Assembly: GCA_964347135.1 (NCBI GenBank)
Contig: CAYFXA010000010.1
Span: forward strand, 1-24,612
DNA: 24,612 nt
Direction: 5' to 3'
Origin: CAYFXA01 sp964347135
GTDB lineage: Bacteria; Patescibacteriota; Microgenomatia; PFEM01; JAHIFH01
The translations under genes were made by a program, and so were the position numbers. Under the pieces are notes generated by a model, which worked only from the letters and a program-made list of their open reading frames with translations, was not told the DNA's origin and made no database searches. Below, piece by piece: positions 14,601 to 21,148 of this stretch; position 1 is the stretch's first letter; each line of letters starts with the position of its first letter.

Positions 14601-15608
14601 ATGGCTTTAAGCAAAAAGATTGGCATAGACTTAGGAACAGCCAATTGCATTGTTTGGTTAGAAGGAGAGGGAATAGTTCTTCAGGAACCAACGGTGGTTG
14701 CCATTTCTGTTGATGATAATCGGGTTGTTGCCGTGGGCAATGAAGCCAAACAGATGTTGGGTCGGACACCAGGCAATATTCGGGCTTCAAGACCAATGCG
14801 CGATGGAGTGATTGCCGACTACCAGGTGACTGAGGCAATGCTCCGTTATTTTATTCAAAAAGTTGGCGGCCAGTCTTTATTTTTTAAGCCTGAGGTGATG
14901 ATTTGTGTGCCAGCTGGTTGTACTCAAGTAGAAAGGCGAGCGGTTTTGGATGCTACTTTGTCAGCTGGTGCCAGGAATGCTTTTTTGATTGATGAGCCTT
15001 TAGCCGCTGCTATAGGCGCAGAAATTCCTATTGCTGCCCCTTCGGGTAATATGATTGTTGATATTGGCGGTGGTGCGACTGAGGCAGCTGTAATTTCTTT
15101 GGGAGGGGTGGTTGTTCATAAGTCAGCCAGGGTAGCAGGGAATAAGGTTGATGAAGCGATTGCTACTTATATGAGAAAAAAACATAATTTGATTATTGGC
15201 GATCAAACCGCAGAAGAAGTTAAAATTAAAATTGGCTCGGCAACGGCTTTGTCAACCACAGAAAAAATGGAGGTTAAAGGGCGGGATTCAATCATGGGTT
15301 TGCCAAAAATAATTGAGATTACTTCAACCGAAGTAACAGAAGCAATTAGGCCCGTCCTAAATCAAATCATTGGGGCTGTTAAAGCCGTTTTAGAAGAGAC
15401 ACCTCCAGAGTTGGCATCAGATATTATTGACAAGGGAATTGTGATGAGTGGGGGAACCAGTTTGCTCCGGAATTTTGATAAACTGATGACAGAAGAAGTT
15501 GGTGTGCCCGCCCATGTTGCTGAGAACCCAATGCTCTGTGTTGTTAAGGGGACAGGAATTGCTTTAAGTAGCATTGAAAAGTACAAAAAAAGCATTACCA
15601 AAAGGTAA
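14601..15608 (+). CDS. mreB: rod-shape-determining protein MreB
   Basis: Bacterial actin homologue, 335 residues, the usual length. The phosphate-1 loop is KIGIDLGTANCIVW (residues ~6-19). PEVMICVPAGCTQVERRAVLDA (~98-119) is a family block. The phosphate-2 region is MIVDIGGGATEAAVISLGG (~151-169), and the adenosine motif is IVMSGGTSLLRNFDKL (~277-292). MreB filaments under the membrane direct peptidoglycan synthesis along the side wall and keep rod shape. No mreC/mreD follow; the next gene is 449 bp away. The PEGA protein upstream is divergent. Confidence 0.96.
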   Translation: MALSKKIGIDLGTANCIVWLEGEGIVLQEPTVVAISVDDNRVVAVGNEAKQMLGRTPGNIRASRPMRDGVIADYQVTEAMLRYFIQKVGGQSLFFKPEVMICVPAGCTQVERRAVLDATLSAGARNAFLIDEPLAAAIGAEIPIAAPSGNMIVDIGGGATEAAVISLGGVVVHKSARVAGNKVDEAIATYMRKKHNLIIGDQTAEEVKIKIGSATALSTTEKMEVKGRDSIMGLPKIIEITSTEVTEAIRPVLNQIIGAVKAVLEETPPELASDIIDKGIVMSGGTSLLRNFDKLMTEEVGVPAHVAENPMLCVVKGTGIALSSIEKYKKSITKR

Positions 15609-16057
15609 GTAAAAATAGGAAACGTTTTTAGGTAAATGTGAGAGATTTATAGACAAAATTTATAGGACTTCATTTTGTCAATTATTATAAGTCTTTTGAT
15701 TAACGGGGGAGAGCCTATATTTTAAAGGGTAATTTAAAAGCTTATTAAACGGTTAAAAAACGAAAAATTAGTTTATAATTGGAAAAAAAAGGGTGAGTAA
15801 AAAGATTGAACATATTGGTTAAAATAGAGTAGTTAATAAAAGATGAAAAAAATCTTATAGTTATTAGGCAAAATAATGTTTTTTCAGGATTAAATATTTC
15901 TTTTATTAATCCTTATAACTATAAATATAAGTTTCAAGTTTTGATAAAAAAATAAGTTTTTTTTAAAAAAAGTCCAGTTGAAAACAAAAAAAATTTGAAA
16001 AAATTGCCCACAATTTCTTTAAAATCAACCTATAATGTGAAATTTTGAAAATTGACT
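15609..16057 (+). other. 449-bp AT-rich intergenic region with a nested inverted repeat
   Basis: No coding frame was found on either strand. A weak hairpin (GACTT/AAGTC near 15664-15694, followed by TTTT) may end mreB transcription. The clearest structure is nested: an outer pair TTATAGTTAT (15855-15864) with ATAACTATAA (15915-15924), and an inner hairpin AGGATTAA (15886-15893) with TTAATCCT (15906-15913). All pairs are exact, with a 21-nt unpaired stretch on the 5' side. The rest is poly-A/T-rich. It could be a small RNA, a terminator region or chance pairing in AT-rich sequence. Confidence 0.4.
16031..16036 (+). promoter_or_regulatory. -10 box of the glycosyltransferase gene
   Basis: A perfect TATAAT, 21 nt before the ATG at 16058. 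No convincing -35 at the standard distance. Confidence 0.4.
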
Positions 16058-16834
16058 ATGTTAAAAAAAGACCTAAATAAAGTCAAAATCGGATTTTTAA
16101 CCCTCGTTAGCACCTCGGAAACGAATTTGCTAACATTTTTGGCTTCGCGAATTGATAAAAACAGGAAAACTTTTGTCACCACCCCCAACCCTGAGTTTTT
16201 TGTTTTTGCCAAAAATCAACCTTGGTTTAAGAAAATTTTAGAAAAATCTGATGTGGCAATTCCTGATGGAATCGGATTTTTTTTGGCAAGTAAAATTCTT
16301 AATAAGTCAATTAAAGAGCGCCTTTCCGGTACTGATTTGATGGAAAAACTTTGTCAAACATCCGTCCGAAAAAATTGGAGCGTTTATTTAATTGGGGGAG
16401 AAAATGGTGTTGCTAAAAAGACTTTTGAGATTTTAAAAAGACGTTATCCAAAATTAAAAGGTTGGGCAAAATCTGGACCCCGATTAGAATTAGTTGATGG
16501 AAAATGGTCAACGAAATCTAAAAAAGAAATTGTTAAAACGATTAAAGAAATTAATGCCAAAAAACCGGATTTGCTTTTTGTTGCTTTTGGCATGGGAAAA
16601 CAAGAAAAGTTTATTTGGGAAAATTGGGATGAACTAAAAGTTAAATTGGCAATTGGAGTTGGCGGAGCATTTGATTATATTTCAGAAAAAGTACCTCGAG
16701 CCCCTAAATGGCTTCGCCAGTTAGGCTTGGAGTGGCTCTATCGCTTATTCCGCCAGCCTTGGCGCTGGAAAAGGCAGTTAAGGCTGATTGAATTCGTTTG
16801 GCTAGTAATAAAAGAAAGGCTTGCTTTTAAGTAG
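16058..16834 (+). CDS. WecG/TagA/CpsF-family glycosyltransferase (GT26)
   Basis: A 258-residue protein of the GT26 family, which transfers N-acetylmannosamine-type sugars onto lipid-linked precursors for teichoic acid, enterobacterial common antigen or capsule. Family blocks in order: VTTPNPEFFVFA (residues ~38-49), VAIPDGIGFFLAS (~65-77), ERLSGTDLMEKL (~85-96), VYLIGGENGVAKKTFEIL (~106-123), LLFVAFGMGKQEKFIWEN (~171-188), then GVGGAFDYISEK (~198-209) and the C-terminal Trp/Arg-rich amphipathic segment LEWLYRLFRQPWRWKRQL that docks to the membrane. The ATG at 16058 is preferred over the TTG two codons upstream. Its 3' end overlaps the convergent HTH gene by 8 bp. Donor and acceptor cannot be told. 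Confidence 0.92.
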   Translation: MLKKDLNKVKIGFLTLVSTSETNLLTFLASRIDKNRKTFVTTPNPEFFVFAKNQPWFKKILEKSDVAIPDGIGFFLASKILNKSIKERLSGTDLMEKLCQTSVRKNWSVYLIGGENGVAKKTFEILKRRYPKLKGWAKSGPRLELVDGKWSTKSKKEIVKTIKEINAKKPDLLFVAFGMGKQEKFIWENWDELKVKLAIGVGGAFDYISEKVPRAPKWLRQLGLEWLYRLFRQPWRWKRQLRLIEFVWLVIKERLAFK

Positions 16835-17048
16835 CTGCTTTTTCTTGCATGCCTAGAAGCCAAAGAACGGCTTCCTTTCTATAACGGCGGTCGCCACGGG
16901 AGTTGATGCGAATAGCAGGAAGCTTGCCTCGTTTTCCCCACCTTTTTATTGTTAATGGAGAGACCCGAAGAATTTCAGCGACTTCCCGAACGGTTAATAA
17001 ATCAGGAAGGTCCTCCAAACGCAGGGGCTTCTTTTTTTTGTCAGTCAT
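16827..17048 (-). CDS. small HTH (excisionase/MerR-type) DNA-binding protein
   Basis: A 73-residue protein almost entirely made of a winged helix-turn-helix domain: LLTVREVAEILRVSPLTIKR (residues ~17-36), then WGKRGKLPAIRINSRGDRRYRKEAV, the layout of the HTH_17/excisionase-like family. Its C-terminus is short, with no effector domain. It has a Shine-Dalgarno (AGAGGT, 17062-17057) 8 nt before the ATG, and a promoter with an inverted repeat between -35 and -10, which suggests autoregulation. No integrase lies nearby, so a transcriptional regulator is more likely than a recombination factor. Confidence 0.85.
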   Translation of the reverse strand: MTDKKKKPLRLEDLPDLLTVREVAEILRVSPLTIKRWGKRGKLPAIRINSRGDRRYRKEAVLWLLGMQEKAAT

Positions 17049-17069
17049 GACTGGTTACCTCTGTGATTA

Positions 17070-17098
17070 ACTGTAACACAGTATAACAGAAGTGTCAA
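17070..17098 (-). promoter_or_regulatory. promoter with internal inverted repeat (possible operator) of the HTH gene
   Basis: Minus strand: TTGACA (17098-17093), a 17-bp spacer and TACAGT (17075-17070). The imperfect palindrome CTGTAACACAGTATAACAG (17071-17089, plus-strand reading) fills the spacer and -10, a typical place for a repressor site. Confidence 0.5.
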
Positions 17099-17191
17099 CC
17101 CTATTTTTAAGGCTAAAAAAGAAAAAGTTGGTGAAGTTTGAGCCTCTAGGTTATAGTTTGTTTTATTTCGAGCGTTAGCGAGAAACAAGAT

Positions 17192-17210
17192 TCTCCCAAA
17201 ATTTCGGGAG
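17192..17210 (-). terminator. probable terminator of the secE-rplL cluster
   Basis: On the minus strand just after rplL: CTCCC, loop of eight bases, GGGAG, with further A-T/G-T pairing possible in the loop, followed by AATCTTGTTT. The T-run is poor. It separates rplL from the HTH gene promoter. Confidence 0.5.
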
Positions 17211-17214
17211 GTTC

Positions 17215-17652
17215 TTACTTTAACTCAACCGTTGCTCCGGCATCTTCTAATCTCTTTTTTGCTTTTTCTGCATCTTCCTTATTAATTCCCGTAAGGACTT
17301 CTTTAGGCAAAGATTCAACTAAATCTTTAGCTTCTTTTAGTCCAAGAGACTGATTGAGCTCACGAACCGCCTTGATAACGCTGATTTTGTTTTCCCCAGC
17401 CGCAGTGAGGACAACATTAAAAGTTGTTTGACCAGCGGGTTTTTCTTCTTCAGGAGCTTCGTCTGTTGCTGGTGCGGCTGTTGGAGTTGCTGCCACTGCT
17501 GGAGCGGCGCTGACTCCAAATTTGTCTTCTAGGGCTTTAACTAAGTCAGCTAATTCAACCACAGAAAGCTTTTCAATTTCGCCAATGATTTTGGTTAGTT
17601 TTGGTGAGGCCTTGGCGGGCTTTGCTTTTTTCTTTTCTTTTTTAGCCGCCAC
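17215..17652 (-). CDS. rplL: 50S ribosomal protein L7/L12
   Basis: The stalk protein bL12, which recruits translation factors. The N-terminal dimerisation part (LTKIIGEIEKLSVVELADLV) is followed by an Ala/Pro/Glu-rich hinge and a C-terminal domain with TTFNVVLTAAGENKISVIKAVRE and GLKEAKDLVESLPKEV. It is 145 residues, about 20 longer than usual because of an added Lys/Ala-rich N-terminus. The GTG at 17652 is chosen because a good Shine-Dalgarno (AAAGGGGGTG) lies 8 nt upstream; the in-frame GTG at 17661 would overlap that site. It overlaps the end of rplJ by 11 bp. Confidence 0.95.
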   Translation of the reverse strand: MAAKKEKKKAKPAKASPKLTKIIGEIEKLSVVELADLVKALEDKFGVSAAPAVAATPTAAPATDEAPEEEKPAGQTTFNVVLTAAGENKISVIKAVRELNQSLGLKEAKDLVESLPKEVLTGINKEDAEKAKKRLEDAGATVELK

Positions 17653-18163
17653 TTTGCTCACCCCCTTTCGCTTTTAGAACAAAGACTAATTTTTTTAGAT
17701 TCCAATAAAGAGCATTATTCAGACCGTAAAAAGGGGATTGAAGCGTATTAACGAGCCTCGCTTTTAATTCGTCTTTTGAAGGCAAGCTGGCTAATTGTTT
17801 GATTTTTTCTATTGAGGTGGCTGTTTGGTCAAGTAAACCAAACTTTATCTTTGGCAGCTCATTAACCTTGGCAAAATCAACCAGAGCTTTAAGTGGGCTG
17901 ATTTGGTCTTCATAAGCCCAAATAACCGCGGTTGGGCCTTGGAGAACCTCAGGCGCAATTTTTATCTTACTGTCTTCAGCGGCTCGATTTAGAAGAGTAT
18001 TTTTAACCACTTCAAATTCACCACCAGCTTTTTTGATGTTTTGGCGCAGTTCAGCCATTTGGGAAACTTTAAGACCATGATAGTCAGTCAAAACCACTGC
18101 CTTGGCTTGTTTAAGCTTTTCAATTAGATTTTGAACTGTATAGACTTTATCTGATTTAACCAT
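17642..18163 (-). CDS. rplJ: 50S ribosomal protein L10
   Basis: uL10, 173 residues, normal length. It anchors L7/L12 dimers to 23S rRNA. Recognisable parts: the N-terminal VQNLIEKLKQAKAVVLTDYHGLKVSQM (residues ~10-36), the RNA-binding region with FEVVKNTLLNRAAED (~50-64), GPTAVIWAYED and the C-terminal stalk helix. It follows an L10-type autoregulatory leader and its likely Shine-Dalgarno (GAGGA) lies in the 3' arm of a strong hairpin just before the ATG. Confidence 0.95.
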   Translation of the reverse strand: MVKSDKVYTVQNLIEKLKQAKAVVLTDYHGLKVSQMAELRQNIKKAGGEFEVVKNTLLNRAAEDSKIKIAPEVLQGPTAVIWAYEDQISPLKALVDFAKVNELPKIKFGLLDQTATSIEKIKQLASLPSKDELKARLVNTLQSPFYGLNNALYWNLKKLVFVLKAKGGEQSGG

Positions 18164-18251
18164 TTAAAAATCCTCGGACCCACCGAGGATATAATCCTGT
18201 CACCTCGGTAGGCCTTACTCCGCTTTTAACGGATGCCGACTGTCTTAGGCG
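18164..18251 (-). promoter_or_regulatory. L10 leader (ribosomal protein autoregulatory element) with alternative hairpins
   Basis: The minus-strand leader shows the family core: CCTAAGACAGTCGGC, a hairpin TCCG/CGGA, then GCCTACCGAGGTGA, a kink-turn type site bound by L10(L12)4. Downstream, the segment CCTCGGT (18188-18182) can pair with ACCGAGG upstream (18209-18203) or with CCGAGGAT downstream. The second option forms an 8-bp hairpin (18190-18170, loop TGGGT) followed by TTTTT and holding the GAGGA ribosome site. The two folds exclude each other, giving a ready switch for attenuation or translation block. Confidence 0.8.
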
Positions 18252-18257
18252 AGAATA

Positions 18258-18286
18258 ATTTTAATCTTTTATTGGAGTTATGTCAA
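18258..18286 (-). promoter_or_regulatory. promoter of rplJ-rplL
   Basis: Minus strand: TTGACA (18286-18281), a 17-bp spacer and TAAAAT (18263-18258). The -35 overlaps the stop codon of the upstream 107-aa gene. The predicted start, about 18251, is the 5' edge of the L10 leader. Confidence 0.8.
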
Positions 18287-18606
18287 GGGTTCTTTAAAGT
18301 AAAGACTTTTTCTGGTTGACTTTCAATTTTTTCCATTTCAGGGCTATCAGGAAATAGCCTTTGAAGAAGAAGGTTTCCGTTTCTTCTTCCCTTAATGGCA
18401 AAAGTCCATCTTTCATCTTTGCCGAATAAAATTTCAAGAAATTTTTTATTTCTCATTTGCTCCATTTGTTCTGGAGAAAAGGCAAGATTTCGAGATTTTC
18501 CTTTGCTTTCCCCAGGGAGACCTATAGGTTCACCAGGAGCTTTTAAACGTCCTTGAAAATGACGGGCTATTGTAGTTTCTGTTGGGTGTTCCCTAATTTC
18601 AGGCAT
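18283..18606 (-). CDS. unknown 107-residue protein inside the ribosomal cluster
   Basis: Not recognised. The start is one base after the rplA stop (TAA-A-ATG) and the end overlaps the rplJ promoter, so it is tightly built into the operon. The sequence is charged and soluble-looking. An N-terminal third (ETTIARHFQGRLKAPG) contains Gly/Pro-rich turns. The middle has LAFSPEQMEQMRNKKFLEIL and the C-terminal half DERWTFAIKGRRNG, a likely beta-rich, basic segment. No membrane helix, signal peptide or Cys motif. A translation-related role is only guilt by association. A lineage-specific gene is plausible. Confidence 0.7.
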   Translation of the reverse strand: MPEIREHPTETTIARHFQGRLKAPGEPIGLPGESKGKSRNLAFSPEQMEQMRNKKFLEILFGKDERWTFAIKGRRNGNLLLQRLFPDSPEMEKIESQPEKVFTLKNP

Positions 18607-18607
18607 T

Positions 18608-19432
18608 TTAAATGGAAGTTAAGTTAATTTTAATACCAGGCCCCATCGTACTAGTTATAACCGCCTTTTTTATTTTATTTATTCCAATTGCTTCTGTCAA
18701 TGCTTTGAAATTAGCCTCCAATTCTCTTGGTTTGAAATCAACCTTACCAATTACTTGGTGAATTAAGGGCGCTTTAGCCTCGGTTTTGAACTGGGTTTTA
18801 TTTGCCATTTGTTTGGCTAATTCTTTTGGATTGTCGGTGATTGTGCCCGTTTTAGGGTTGGGCATTAGGCCTTTGGGTCCAAGAATCTTGGCATACTTAG
18901 TTAGCTTGGGCATTGTTGCGGGCGTGGCTAAGAGAACATCAAAATCAATTTTTCCTTTGGCAATCTTTTTTAAAAGGGCATCATTAACAGTCGCAATTTT
19001 AGTTTGCTTGCCGGTTGAGTGAGGAAATTGGACTTCTCCTTTCAAACCTGCTTCTTTGATTACTAAATGAACTTCAATAGAACCATTGAACTTAGAAAAA
19101 GAGGTTTCTTGAGCCAGTTTGATTGCTTCTGATAGGGGATAGATTTTGTTACGGTCAACTTTTTTTCTGGCGTCTTGATACTTTTTTCCTCTAACTTTAG
19201 CCTTAGGAGGAGCCTTTTTCTTAACAACTTTTTTGGCTTTGGCTTTTGTTTCTTTTGCCAGTTTTTTTTCTTTCTCTTTTATCCTTTTTGCTTCAGCCAG
19301 AGCCTCGGCACCCATGTCCGTGATGCGTCCGTGCTCTTTTCCAGTTTTAACAATTTTCCGACCCTTTTCAGTGGTCTTTTTCTTTTCCTTTATTTCCGAG
19401 TCATCAATGACTTTGATTCTTTTTTTACCCAT
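18608..19432 (-). CDS. rplA: 50S ribosomal protein L1 with long Lys-rich N-terminal extension
   Basis: uL1, which forms the mobile L1 stalk near the ribosomal E site. The conserved body starts at about residue 82 (GKKYQDARKKVDRNKIYPL) and carries the signature LGPKGLMPNPKTGTI (~184-198). The first ~80 residues are an added, very Lys/Glu-rich segment (for example KKVVKKKAPPKAKVRGKK) absent from the typical bacterial protein of ~230 residues. A second Met near residue 40 could be an alternative start, still leaving ~40 extra residues. It begins 2 bp after the rplK stop. Confidence 0.95.
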   Translation of the reverse strand: MGKKRIKVIDDSEIKEKKKTTEKGRKIVKTGKEHGRITDMGAEALAEAKRIKEKEKKLAKETKAKAKKVVKKKAPPKAKVRGKKYQDARKKVDRNKIYPLSEAIKLAQETSFSKFNGSIEVHLVIKEAGLKGEVQFPHSTGKQTKIATVNDALLKKIAKGKIDFDVLLATPATMPKLTKYAKILGPKGLMPNPKTGTITDNPKELAKQMANKTQFKTEAKAPLIHQVIGKVDFKPRELEANFKALTEAIGINKIKKAVITSTMGPGIKINLTSI

Positions 19433-19434
19433 GA

Positions 19435-19860
19435 TTATTTTTGAACTTTTACTCCCATGCTATTGGCAGTGCCCTCAACGATTCTTTTAGCGGCTTCTAA
19501 ATCTTCGGTGTTCAAGTCCGCCATTTTTTCTTTGGCGATTTTTTCGATTTGAGCCATTGTTAACACTCCCACTTCTTCTTTGCCGGTTTCACCTGATCCT
19601 TTTTCAAGTTTTAGAGCTTTTTTAATCATTTCTGAAACGGGTGGTAGCTTGATAACAAAGTTAAAAGTATTGTCTTGGTAGATAGTGATTACCACCGGAA
19701 TAACTTGACCCTTTTTATCAGCCGTTTGTTCATTATAAGATTTTATAAAATCCATGATTGGCAGTCCGTGTTGTCCGAGTGCTGGACCAACAGGAGGAGC
19801 AGGGGTGGCTTCACCCGCTGGCAGATTGAGTTTGATAACGGTTTTTACTTTTTTTGGCAT
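19435..19860 (-). CDS. rplK: 50S ribosomal protein L11
   Basis: uL11, 141 residues, the standard size. It lies at the base of the stalk in the GTPase-associated centre. The N-terminal signature PAPPVGPALGQHGLPIMDF (residues ~21-39) and the C-terminal RNA-binding domain (GVLTMAQIEKIAKEKMADL, then RIVEGTANSMGV) are both intact. It follows nusG by one base and precedes rplA by two, in the standard bacterial order. Confidence 0.97.
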   Translation of the reverse strand: MPKKVKTVIKLNLPAGEATPAPPVGPALGQHGLPIMDFIKSYNEQTADKKGQVIPVVITIYQDNTFNFVIKLPPVSEMIKKALKLEKGSGETGKEEVGVLTMAQIEKIAKEKMADLNTEDLEAAKRIVEGTANSMGVKVQK

Positions 19861-19861
19861 T

Positions 19862-20491
19862 TTAAATCTTGCTTACTTGAAGAAAATCAAGTTCAACTGG
19901 AGTCTCTCGACCGAAAATGGAGACTAGAACTTTAACTTTACCCTTGGCCTCATCAATTTCTTCAACCGAGCCCAGGAAGTCAGCAAAAGGTCCGTCAATA
20001 ATCCTGACCGCTTCACCAACACTGAATTTAGCCTTGAATTTGGGTGCTTCCATCTTCATAAACTTTTGAATTGCCGTCACTTCTTTATTGGCAATGGGGG
20101 TTGGTTTGTTGCCGACACCAACAAAACCAGTAATTCCATTGGTTGTTCGGACGGTGAGCCAGGATTGATCGGTAAGAACCATTTTAATCAGGAGATAGCC
20201 AGGAAAGATTTTTTCCTTTATTTTTTTCTTTTGACCAGAACGGATTTCGATTTTTTCTTGAGTGGGAATGAGAAGTTCTAAAACCTTTTCCTCCAAACCC
20301 ATTGATTCAATTCTTTGTTTGAGTTGTTGAGCAACTTTGTGTTCGTGCCCAGAATAGGTGTGAACCACGTACCAACGGGCTTTTTTACTCCCGGCTTTAT
20401 TAATAATGATGTGTTCGGGAGTTGATTTGGTGATTGCTTTTTTCTTTTTTTTAGGCTTAGTTTTAGCCTTGATTTTTGTTTTCGTTGCCAT
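19862..20491 (-). CDS. nusG: transcription antitermination factor NusG
   Basis: NusG, 209 residues. It binds RNA polymerase and couples transcription to translation and Rho. The NGN domain starts at about residue 38 with ARWYVVHTYSGHEHKVAQQL and includes KIFPGYLLIKMVL (~92-104). The C-terminal KOW domain contains FSVGEAVRIIDGPFADFLG (~155-173). The first ~35 residues are an added Lys/Thr-rich tail (KTKPKKKKKAITKS), matching the basic extensions of L1 and L12 in the same operon. It starts 7 bp after secE. Confidence 0.95.
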   Translation of the reverse strand: MATKTKIKAKTKPKKKKKAITKSTPEHIIINKAGSKKARWYVVHTYSGHEHKVAQQLKQRIESMGLEEKVLELLIPTQEKIEIRSGQKKKIKEKIFPGYLLIKMVLTDQSWLTVRTTNGITGFVGVGNKPTPIANKEVTAIQKFMKMEAPKFKAKFSVGEAVRIIDGPFADFLGSVEEIDEAKGKVKVLVSIFGRETPVELDFLQVSKI

Positions 20492-20498
20492 TGTTTTT

Positions 20499-20705
20499 TT
20501 ATCGACTGATTACCAGTTCGGTTAGTTTGGTAAAAAACAAATCAAAAGCACCCAGGAAAATAGCTGCCACCACGGAGGTAGCAATAACGATTAAGGTTAG
20601 GCGAGTTGCCTGGGCTCTTGAAGGCCAAGAAACTTTGGTAAGTTCCGTGCGCACTTCCTTTAAAAAAACAAAAGGCTTAGCCTTTTGGACTATTGGCAGT
20701 TCCAT
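20499..20705 (-). CDS. secE: protein translocase subunit SecE
   Basis: SecE, 68 residues, with a single transmembrane helix as in most bacteria. The conserved amphipathic segment FLKEVRTELTKVSWPSRAQA (residues ~14-33) precedes the membrane helix (~37-58). SecE clamps SecY in the inner membrane. The ATG at 20705 is chosen over an in-frame TTG at 20714 because the latter touches the -10 box. It is first in the secE-nusG-rplK-rplA run. Confidence 0.95.
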   Translation of the reverse strand: MELPIVQKAKPFVFLKEVRTELTKVSWPSRAQATRLTLIVIATSVVAAIFLGAFDLFFTKLTELVISR

Positions 20706-20714
20706 GATGCCCAA

Positions 20715-20743
20715 ATTTTATCACAAAGAGAAGTTTTTTTCAA
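20715..20743 (-). promoter_or_regulatory. promoter of the secE-nusG-rplK-rplA cluster
   Basis: Minus strand: TTGAAA (20743-20738), a 17-bp spacer and TAAAAT (20720-20715) with TGa in front (extended -10). It ends 9 nt before the secE ATG, so the message would be nearly leaderless. Confidence 0.7.
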
Positions 20744-20751
20744 AGAAAACG

Positions 20752-20788
20752 GCCCTGCGAAAGTGTGTGTTGATGACTCTCGCAGGGC
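20752..20788 (-). terminator. hairpin terminator after the 59-aa membrane protein gene
   Basis: GCCCTGCGA (20752-20760) pairs exactly with TCGCAGGGC (20780-20788) over a 19-nt loop. On the minus strand it is followed by CGTTTTCTTT. It lies 15 bp beyond the stop of the small gene and just before the secE promoter. Confidence 0.65.
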
Positions 20789-20803
20789 TATTTGCCCTTT
20801 TCA

Positions 20804-20983
20804 TCATGTTCTCCGGGTAGCAATAGTGATAGCAAGGCCACCTACCAAGAACATGAGATAGGCGCACATTCCAGTGATAGGGTCGAGCGGAATCATTTCG
20901 CGTAGCATTGCCCATGCCAAGCCTAACGCAAAGAGAACTGCAGAAATGCCAAGGGCAACGCTAGCAATCTTTAGAATCTTCAT
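20804..20983 (-). CDS. small 59-residue membrane protein, unknown
   Basis: The frame reads MKILKIASVALGISAVLF, further hydrophobic residues, REMIPLDPITG in the middle, then AYLMFLVGGLAITIATRRT. It has two transmembrane helices joined by a short loop. The start is supported by a near-perfect Shine-Dalgarno (GGAGGAG) 4-5 nt upstream, and the end by a strong terminator hairpin. G+C is about 48% by count, clearly above the AT-rich neighbours, and it uses arginine codons CGC and CGG. It sits between secE and a secreted protease. No family was recognised; it may be a recent arrival. Confidence 0.7.
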   Translation of the reverse strand: MKILKIASVALGISAVLFALGLAWAMLREMIPLDPITGMCAYLMFLVGGLAITIATRRT

Positions 20984-21148
20984 TCTCTCCTCCTTGTTTT
21001 GCTCTTGCCGGACGATTGAATTTTCAACGGAGATGAAGTCGCCAATGACCTTACTCCACTATCCTATAGCTTATCAAAAAAGGGATAAAAGTCAATCAAC
21101 AGAAGTTGGTGTTGGCCACCAAATAATAGAACTGCTTTAAAAAAGGCT

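Noticed and set aside
17168..17187. Sequence TTTCGAGCGTTAGCGAGAAA as a terminator hairpin
   Set aside because: It is a mirror (same-strand) symmetry, not an inverted repeat, so only the outer TTTC/GAAA can pair.
20721..20915. A 64-codon minus-strand frame overlapping the 59-aa gene
   Set aside because: It runs through the terminator hairpin, has no ribosome site and is rich in Arg/His/Cys; the alternative frame has a strong Shine-Dalgarno and coherent membrane helices.
20874..21140. An 88-codon plus-strand frame opposite the 59-aa gene
   Set aside because: It has no ribosome site or recognisable motif and is explained as the antisense of the small gene and its leader.
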